In this document: positions 33,563 through 38,281 of the stretch, in pieces
Layout of the letters: each line of letters begins with the position of its first letter
How positions within the stretch are numbered: the first letter of the stretch is position 1
Assembly (NCBI GenBank): GCA_020431405.1
Contig: JAGQIK010000124.1
Span: 1-38,281, forward strand
Reading direction: 5' to 3'
Length of the DNA stretch: 38,281 bases
Origin: Myxococcales bacterium
Lineage (GTDB): Bacteria; Myxococcota_A; Polyangia; GCA-2747355
The notes under the pieces: generated by a model
What the model was told of the DNA's origin: nothing
The model's input: only the letters and a program-made list of their open reading frames with translations
The model's database searches: none
Program-made: the position numbers and the translations under genes

Positions 33563-34534
33563 TTACCCTTTGCCTCGCAGCGACAGCACCACACCCGCAC
33601 CAACCACCCCCACCCAGACCAACCTCGGCCACAGCGCACTCGTAGCCGCCGAAGCCCCCAGATCCACCACCACATACCCCCCACCCAGCACACACAGCCA
33701 CAACGCCGCCCGCAGCCGCGACCGACAACGCAGCGCGATCGCCGTGGCGAGCAGGGTCAGCGCGCACAGCCACAGCGGCGGAGACGCTAGCCGCCGCGGA
33801 TCGGCGAGCACGCTGGCGACAAACCCCACGTGGGGCGCCACGGCGCGCGCGATGTCGAGCTCGAAGACGAGCCGCTCGAAGCGGACGCGTCGTAGTCGCC
33901 CCGACGCGGCCTTGCCGAGCGGCTGCTGCAGCTCGGCGCCGAAGAGCTCGACGCGCACGCCGGCGCGCTTGCCGATGCGTCTCGCCTCGACTTTGGCGCG
34001 CTCGGCCAACAGCACCTCGCCGCCGCGCTTGGCCAACAGCACGCCGCGCAGCTCACCGGCCCGCGCCCCACGCCCACGCGCGTAGAACGTGCGGCCATCG
34101 CCGAGCTGCACGAAGCGCCCTGGCTGCAGCAACACGTCGACCGCGCCCGCTTCGAGCCGGCTCGCCAGCCGACGCAGCGCAGCCGGCTCGGCGCGCCACA
34201 GCGCCATCGAAGCCGCCAAACAGAGCAGCAGACAGCCGAGCGCCGGTCGCGCCAGCCGCATCCGCGACGCCCCGGCGGTGCGCATCGCCTCGAGCTGCCA
34301 GGTGGCCTGCAAGTAGCCGTAGGTCTCGATCAGTGCCGCTGCGACGCCGAACGGCAACGCGAAGGCCAAAAGGCTCGGCACGGCGCTCAGCAGCAGCGGC
34401 AACAGCTCGGCCGCCCGCACGTGGTGGCCGATGCGCGACAGCTGCAGGAGCAAGACCAGCGCCGCCAGCGTGGTGGTCGCCAGGACGACCCCCGCCAGCA
34501 GCCGGCGCAGGATGGTGCGGTCGAGTATTGACAT
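33563..34534 (-). CDS. LptF/LptG-family permease (lipopolysaccharide export)
   Basis: The 323-residue protein begins MSILDRTILRRLL, the usual LptF/G opening, and has transmembrane segments near residues 13-33, 48-70 and 95-115, then a periplasmic domain of about 130 residues and three more membrane segments to the end. That 3 + 3 layout is the LptF/LptG design. The pair normally works with LptB as the ABC transporter lifting lipopolysaccharide off the inner membrane. I cannot tell whether this is F or G. Only one member is here and no partner is beside it. The gene is divergent from ygeY with a gap of about 98 bases; its ATG at 34534 overlaps a TTGACA on the opposite strand. After its stop comes the hexamer repeat tract. 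Confidence 0.85.
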   Translation of the reverse strand: MSILDRTILRRLLAGVVLATTTLAALVLLLQLSRIGHHVRAAELLPLLLSAVPSLLAFALPFGVAAALIETYGYLQATWQLEAMRTAGASRMRLARPALGCLLLCLAASMALWRAEPAALRRLASRLEAGAVDVLLQPGRFVQLGDGRTFYARGRGARAGELRGVLLAKRGGEVLLAERAKVEARRIGKRAGVRVELFGAELQQPLGKAASGRLRRVRFERLVFELDIARAVAPHVGFVASVLADPRRLASPPLWLCALTLLATAIALRCRSRLRAALWLCVLGGGYVVVDLGASAATSALWPRLVWVGVVGAGVVLSLRGKG

Positions 34535-34632
34535 CCGAAGGCGTCAAAGATACGCAAGATCGTTTTGTGAAACAGCAATCTAGGGCCGGAGGCGCGCGGC
34601 GCGCGCAGCCGAGCCAGATCGGAAGATTTTCC

Positions 34633-35871
34633 GTGAGCAAGATCAACGAGCTCGCGCAGCAATTGACGCCAGACATCGTCAGCTTTCTGCGCGACATCAT
34701 GGCGATCCACTCGGAGAGCGCGGGCGAGCGCGAGGTCGTGCAGCGCATCAAGGCCGAGATGGAGAAGGTCGGCTTCGACGAGGTCAAGATCGACGGGCTC
34801 GGCAACGTGCTCGGCCGTGTCGGCAGCGGCTCGCGCGTGATCGCGATGGACGCGCACGTTGACACCGTGGGCATCGGCGACGCATCGGCCTGGGAGCGCG
34901 ACTGGCTCGCGGGCGAGGTCAAGGACGGCAAGGTCTGGGGCCGCGGCGCCTGCGACATGAAAGGCTCGATGGCCTCGATGGTCTACGGCGGCGCGATCAT
35001 CAAGCGCCTCGGCCTCGAGGGCGACTACCAGCTGTGGGTCACCGGCACGGTGATGGAAGAGGACTGCGACGGCCTCTGCTGGCAGTACATTCTGCGCGAG
35101 GGCGTGCTCGAGCCCGAGGTCGTCGTCATCACGGAGCCCACCAACATGGGCGTCTACCGCGGCCATCGCGGCCGCATGGAGCTCGAGGTTCGCGTGCGCG
35201 GCAAGTCGGCGCACGGCGCGCATCCCGAGCTCGGCGACAACGCCGTCTACAAGATGGCGCCGATCATCGCCGACATCGAAAAGCTCAACGAGCGCCTGGC
35301 GGAGAGCGCCGACCCGTTCCTCGGCAAGGGCACCTGCACGATCTCGCACATCCGATCGACGTCGCCTTCGCTGTGCGCCGTCGCCGACAGCTGCGCGGTG
35401 CACGTCGACCGCCGCCTGACGCGCGGCGAGACGCTCGAGCTGGCGGTCTCGCAGCTCGCCGAGCTCGAGAGCGTCAAGCGCGCGGGCGGCGAGGTGGTCG
35501 TGCTCGACTACGCGCGCGAGGCGTACACCGGCCTGACCTATCCGACCAAGAAGTACTATCCGACCTGGGTGCTCGAAGAAGAGCATCCCGCTGTCAAAGC
35601 CGCCGTCGTCGCCGCCAGCGAGGCGCTCGGCGAAAAGCCGCGCGTGTCGCGCTGGGGATTTTCGACCAACGGCGTCGCCACCTGCGGCATGTTCGGCGTG
35701 CCCTCGGTGGGCTTTGGCCCCGGCGACGAGATCTACGCTCATCGAACCGACGAGCACACGCCCATCGACCAGCTGACCAAAGCGGCAGCCTTCTACGCGG
35801 CGTTCCCCGCCGCCTACCTCGAGGCGCAGCCCGAGCGGCCGCCCAAGCCGACCCCTGGAGAGAGCGTATGA
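34633..35871 (+). CDS. M20-family hydrolase, YgeY type
   Basis: The 412-residue protein belongs to the M20 metal-dependent hydrolases. Metal ligands are H75 and D77 (AMDAHVDTVG), D109 (RGACDMKGSM) and E143-E144 (VMEEDCDGL), plus H372 (the EIYAHRTDEHTP segment). The sequence matches the YgeY group, listed as selenium metabolism-linked hydrolases, better than ArgE or DapE. The GTG at 34633 is chosen since upstream codons are not conserved-looking and GGAAG lies nearby. The next gene starts within its stop (ATGA, 35868-35871). In E. coli ygeY is next to ygeW and other genes of purine-type catabolism; here only the pair is kept. The real substrate is unknown. Confidence 0.9.
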   Translation: MSKINELAQQLTPDIVSFLRDIMAIHSESAGEREVVQRIKAEMEKVGFDEVKIDGLGNVLGRVGSGSRVIAMDAHVDTVGIGDASAWERDWLAGEVKDGKVWGRGACDMKGSMASMVYGGAIIKRLGLEGDYQLWVTGTVMEEDCDGLCWQYILREGVLEPEVVVITEPTNMGVYRGHRGRMELEVRVRGKSAHGAHPELGDNAVYKMAPIIADIEKLNERLAESADPFLGKGTCTISHIRSTSPSLCAVADSCAVHVDRRLTRGETLELAVSQLAELESVKRAGGEVVVLDYAREAYTGLTYPTKKYYPTWVLEEEHPAVKAAVVAASEALGEKPRVSRWGFSTNGVATCGMFGVPSVGFGPGDEIYAHRTDEHTPIDQLTKAAAFYAAFPAAYLEAQPERPPKPTPGESV

Positions 35872-37079
35872 CCAGCGCCGAGATCTCCACCGCCGCGCTG
35901 CGCAGGCGCATCGCCGACCTCGCGCAGCTTCCGGCGACCCTGCACAACCGCGACTTTCTTCTGACCTGGAAGAACACCGACGAGGCCGTGCGCAGCGTGC
36001 TCATCGCCGCCGAGGTGATCGAGCAGCTCTACCGCGGCGGGCTTTCGACGCGGCTGTTTCAGAGCGGCCTCGGCCTGTCGATCTTCCGCGACAAGTCGAC
36101 GCGCACGCGCTACGCGTTCCGCGCCGCCTGCAACCTGCTCGGTCTGATGACCGAGGAGCTCGACGAGAAGACCTCGCAGGTGGCGCACGGCGAGACCGTG
36201 CGCGAGACGGCGACGATGATCTCGTTCGCCACCGAGGTGCTCGGCGTGCGCGACGACATGTATCTCGGCATGGGGCACAACTACATGCTCGAGGTGCGCG
36301 CCGCGCTCGACGAGAGCTTCGCCGAAGGTGTGCTCGCGCAGCGGCCGGCGCTGATCAATCTGCAGTGCGACCTCGATCACCCGACGCAGAGCCTCGCCGA
36401 CCTGCGCCACCTGATCAGTCACTTCGGCAGCCTCGAGGCGCTGCGCGGCAAGCGCATCGCCATGACCTGGGCTTACTCGCCGAGCTACGGCAAGCCGCTC
36501 TCGGTGGCGCAGGGCATCGTCTCGCTGATGACGCGTTTCGGGATGGACGTCGTGCTGGCGCACCCGCCCGGCTACGAGCTGCTCGACGAGCCGCTGCAGG
36601 CTGCGCGCTCGCATGCAGAAGCCTCGGGAGGCTCGTTCGAGGTCACCCACTCGATGGATGAGGCCTTCGAGAACGCCGACATCGTCTACCCCAAGAGCTG
36701 GGCGCCGCTCGCCGTCATGAAGCGCCGCACCGAGCTGCTCTCGCAGCCCGAAAGCGACGCCGCCCTCGGCGAGCTCGAGCGCTCGTGTCTCGCGCAGAAC
36801 GCCGAGCACAAGGCATGGGAGTGCAACGAGGATCGCATGCGCCGCACCAAGGACGGCAAGGCGCTCTATATGCACTGCCTGCCAGCCGACATCAGCGGCG
36901 TCAGCTGCGAGGCGGGCGAGGTCAGCGCGCCGGTGTTTGATCGCTATCGGCTCGACACCTACCGCGAAGCGTCGCACAAGCCGTTTGTCATCGCCGCGAT
37001 GGCGCTCTGTACGCGCTTTGCTGATCCCGCGGCGACGCTCGGTCGCTGCCTCGATCGCAACCAGAAGCGCCGCACGTAG
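35868..37079 (+). CDS. Knotted carbamoyltransferase, YgeW type
   Basis: This 403-residue enzyme is a member of the aspartate/ornithine carbamoyltransferase superfamily. It has S77-T-R-T-R81 (carbamoyl phosphate binding), H171-P-T-Q (second half of that site) and H336-C-L-P. Its length and long loops fit the YgeW group, about 395 residues, rather than ornithine carbamoyltransferase, about 335. YgeW has a trefoil-knot fold, and its natural acceptor has not been settled. Overlap with the YgeY start and stop implies the two work in one pathway, for example transfer of a carbamoyl group followed or preceded by hydrolysis. The 47 bases to metF contain a GC-rich hairpin-like stretch. Confidence 0.88.
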   Translation: MTSAEISTAALRRRIADLAQLPATLHNRDFLLTWKNTDEAVRSVLIAAEVIEQLYRGGLSTRLFQSGLGLSIFRDKSTRTRYAFRAACNLLGLMTEELDEKTSQVAHGETVRETATMISFATEVLGVRDDMYLGMGHNYMLEVRAALDESFAEGVLAQRPALINLQCDLDHPTQSLADLRHLISHFGSLEALRGKRIAMTWAYSPSYGKPLSVAQGIVSLMTRFGMDVVLAHPPGYELLDEPLQAARSHAEASGGSFEVTHSMDEAFENADIVYPKSWAPLAVMKRRTELLSQPESDAALGELERSCLAQNAEHKAWECNEDRMRRTKDGKALYMHCLPADISGVSCEAGEVSAPVFDRYRLDTYREASHKPFVIAAMALCTRFADPAATLGRCLDRNQKRRT

Positions 37080-37126
37080 CCTTACTTTGCCTGCGCCGCG
37101 CCGGCGGCGTAGGATCGTCAACTGTT

Positions 37127-38083
37127 ATGCACGTTATCGAGCACCTCGAACGGGCGCGTCGTCCGCTGGTCAGCGTCGAGATCATCCCGCCCAAACGAGG
37201 CGGCAAGATCGAAGACTTCCACGCGGCGCTCGAGTCCATCGCGCCCTTCGACATCCCGTTCATCAACGTCACGAGCCACGCGGCGGACGTCGAATGGCAC
37301 GAAAAGCCTGACGGCACCTTCGTGCGCAAGGTCAAGCGCAAGAGCCCGGGCACCTTCGGGCTCTGCGCGGTGATCAAATACAAGTTCAACTCCGATCCGG
37401 TGCCGCACCTTTTGTGCGCTGGCTTTACGCGCGAAGAGTCCGAGGACGCGCTGATCGAGCTCAACTACCTCGGTATCGAAAACGTGCTCGCGATCCGCGG
37501 CGACGGCGCTGCGCGCCACAAGCAGCGCAAGGACCGCACCATCAACGAGCACGCCGACGAGCTGGTGCGCCAGATCGCCAACATGAATCATGGCGAGTAC
37601 CAGGACAGCCTCATCGAGGCGGCGCACACCAACTTCTGTATCGGCGTGGCGTGCTACCCCGAAAAGCACTTCGAAGCGCCCAACGCGTCGTTCGATCTCG
37701 AGGTGCTCAAGCGCAAGCAAGACGCTGGCGCGCACTACGCCATCACGCAGATGGTGTTCAACAACCAGCACTACTTCGACTTTGTCGAGCGCGCGCGTGC
37801 CGCGGGGATCACGATCCCGATCATCCCTGGCATGAAGATACTCGCCACCAAGCAGCAGCTGGTCTCGTTGCCGCGCGCGTTTCACGTCGAGATCCCCGAG
37901 GAGCTGACGTCGCGCGTGATGGGCGCCAAGACCCGCGCTCAGGTGCGCGAGATCGGCGTCGAGTGGGCGCTACGGCAGTCGCTCGAGCTGCTCGAGCGCG
38001 GCGCGCCGTCGCTGCACTTCTACATCATGCAGCGCACGCGAAGCTTCATCGAGCTGATGAACCAGCTCAAAGGCACGCTCTAG
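37127..38083 (+). CDS. metF: 5,10-methylenetetrahydrofolate reductase MetF
   Basis: MetF reduces methylene-tetrahydrofolate to methyl-tetrahydrofolate with FAD, feeding methionine synthesis. The 318-residue protein is near the usual 290-300, with a VSVEIIPPKRGGK start, IENVLAIRGDG (folate/FAD site), the GVACYPEKH segment and TQMVFNNQHYFDF, all typical. It follows the YgeW gene by 47 bases on the same strand and could share its transcript. The TAG stop at 38081-38083 is part of the CTAG that borders the MITE-like element; the target already held this stop, so the protein end is not changed by the insertion. No riboswitch-like leader is seen upstream. Confidence 0.95.
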   Translation: MHVIEHLERARRPLVSVEIIPPKRGGKIEDFHAALESIAPFDIPFINVTSHAADVEWHEKPDGTFVRKVKRKSPGTFGLCAVIKYKFNSDPVPHLLCAGFTREESEDALIELNYLGIENVLAIRGDGAARHKQRKDRTINEHADELVRQIANMNHGEYQDSLIEAAHTNFCIGVACYPEKHFEAPNASFDLEVLKRKQDAGAHYAITQMVFNNQHYFDFVERARAAGITIPIIPGMKILATKQQLVSLPRAFHVEIPEELTSRVMGAKTRAQVREIGVEWALRQSLELLERGAPSLHFYIMQRTRSFIELMNQLKGTL

Positions 38084-38216
38084 CAGGGTGCTGAAAAACT
38101 CAGTCGGTGGTTTAGAACCGGGTGCTTTTGATGGTCGAGACCAGGTCTCGACCATCAAAAAGTCCTTCTGCGATAGGTTGGTTTCGAACCTAATCAGTTT
38201 TTCAGCACCCTGCTAG
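38080..38216. mobile_element. MITE-like palindromic element with CTAG duplication
   Basis: A 129-bp element (38084-38212) is bounded by a perfect 17-bp inverted repeat, CAGGGTGCTGAAAAACT at the left and its complement at the right. CTAG occurs on both sides (38080-38083 and 38213-38216), as expected for a 4-bp target duplication. The centre holds a second, nearly uninterrupted palindrome with 17-bp arms (38126-38142 and 38144-38160) around one base. No transposase is encoded, so it would need one in trans, probably from a related insertion sequence. The family cannot be assigned from this alone. The central palindrome could also act as a transcription terminator for metF. Confidence 0.85.
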
Positions 38217-38237
38217 CTCGCGGAGCTGCGCGGTCGC

Positions 38238-38281
38238 TCAGTCGGTCTTGGGGTTGTCGACGCAGGCCTTGAGCGTGGTGC
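38238..38281 (-). CDS. 3' end of a minus-strand gene (partial)
   Basis: On the minus strand a frame enters from the right edge and ends at a TGA (38238-38240), encoding a tail reading TTLKACVDNPKTD. Only 14 codons are visible. The composition fits coding DNA here, but the product cannot be named. Confidence 0.4.
   Translation of the reverse strand, partial: TTLKACVDNPKTD

Noticed and set aside
33249-33773. Lys/Ser-rich and Glu/Val-rich minus-strand frames over the repeat tract
   Set aside because: They arise from the hexamer and 61-bp repeats and overlap the LptF/G gene in another frame.

Overview
The window is very GC-rich DNA with a third-position GC/CG bias. It reads as a chromosomal segment of a myxobacterium or close relative (Myxococcota, formerly Deltaproteobacteria). 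This placement is inference from gene content: a FrzS/AglZ-type pseudo-receiver with a long coiled coil, an HflX with a myxobacterial-looking N-terminal extension, a protein with an MXAN_5187-like C-terminus, a receiver/DUF4388(PATAN)/J-domain/TPR protein, a PilZ protein, five predicted lipoproteins, and an alpha-methylacyl-CoA racemase beside an SCP2 domain. I recognise 28 complete protein genes and two edge fragments. I see no rRNA, tRNA, CRISPR array or prophage.

Layout. 1-6.4 kb: a truncated secreted protein (minus), an aminotransferase, an ECF sigma factor translationally coupled to its anti-sigma factor, and the FrzS/AglZ-like protein. 6.4-9.7 kb: hflX, bracketed by two inverted-heptamer repeat cassettes, then a convergent MXAN_5187-like gene. 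9.7-15.4 kb: a large lipoprotein, an RseP-type protease with three PDZ signatures, TsaB fused to a DUF1285-like domain, and a minus-strand PilZ/receiver pair. 15.6-20.4 kb: lipoproteins on either side of a tight Omp85, DUF4390 and NtrY-like kinase unit. 20.4-23.4 kb: a rhomboid protease with a helical C-terminal half and a beta-lactamase-fold lipoprotein. 23.4-25.0 kb (minus): AMACR and SCP2. 25.1-30.2 kb: glnE coupled to the receiver/PATAN/J/TPR gene. 30.2-34.5 kb: an M61 peptidase, a probably highly expressed Asp-rich lipoprotein, a repeat-filled 300-bp gap, and an LptF/LptG permease. 34.6-38.1 kb: YgeY-like hydrolase coupled to YgeW-like carbamoyltransferase, then metF, whose stop codon abuts a 129-bp MITE-like palindromic element. 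The last bases hold the 3' end of a minus-strand gene.

Several genes concern the cell envelope: anti-sigma factor, site-2 protease, rhomboid, Omp85, LptF/G, lipoproteins and a beta-lactamase-like hydrolase. Others signal (ECF pair, kinase, three receiver proteins, PilZ) or serve core metabolism (GlnE, MetF, TsaB, HflX). No single island-like system dominates. The observations most worth following are the repeat cassettes around hflX, the Omp85/DUF4390/kinase unit without a response regulator, the TsaB fusion, the isolated YgeY-YgeW pair, and the MITE-like element.
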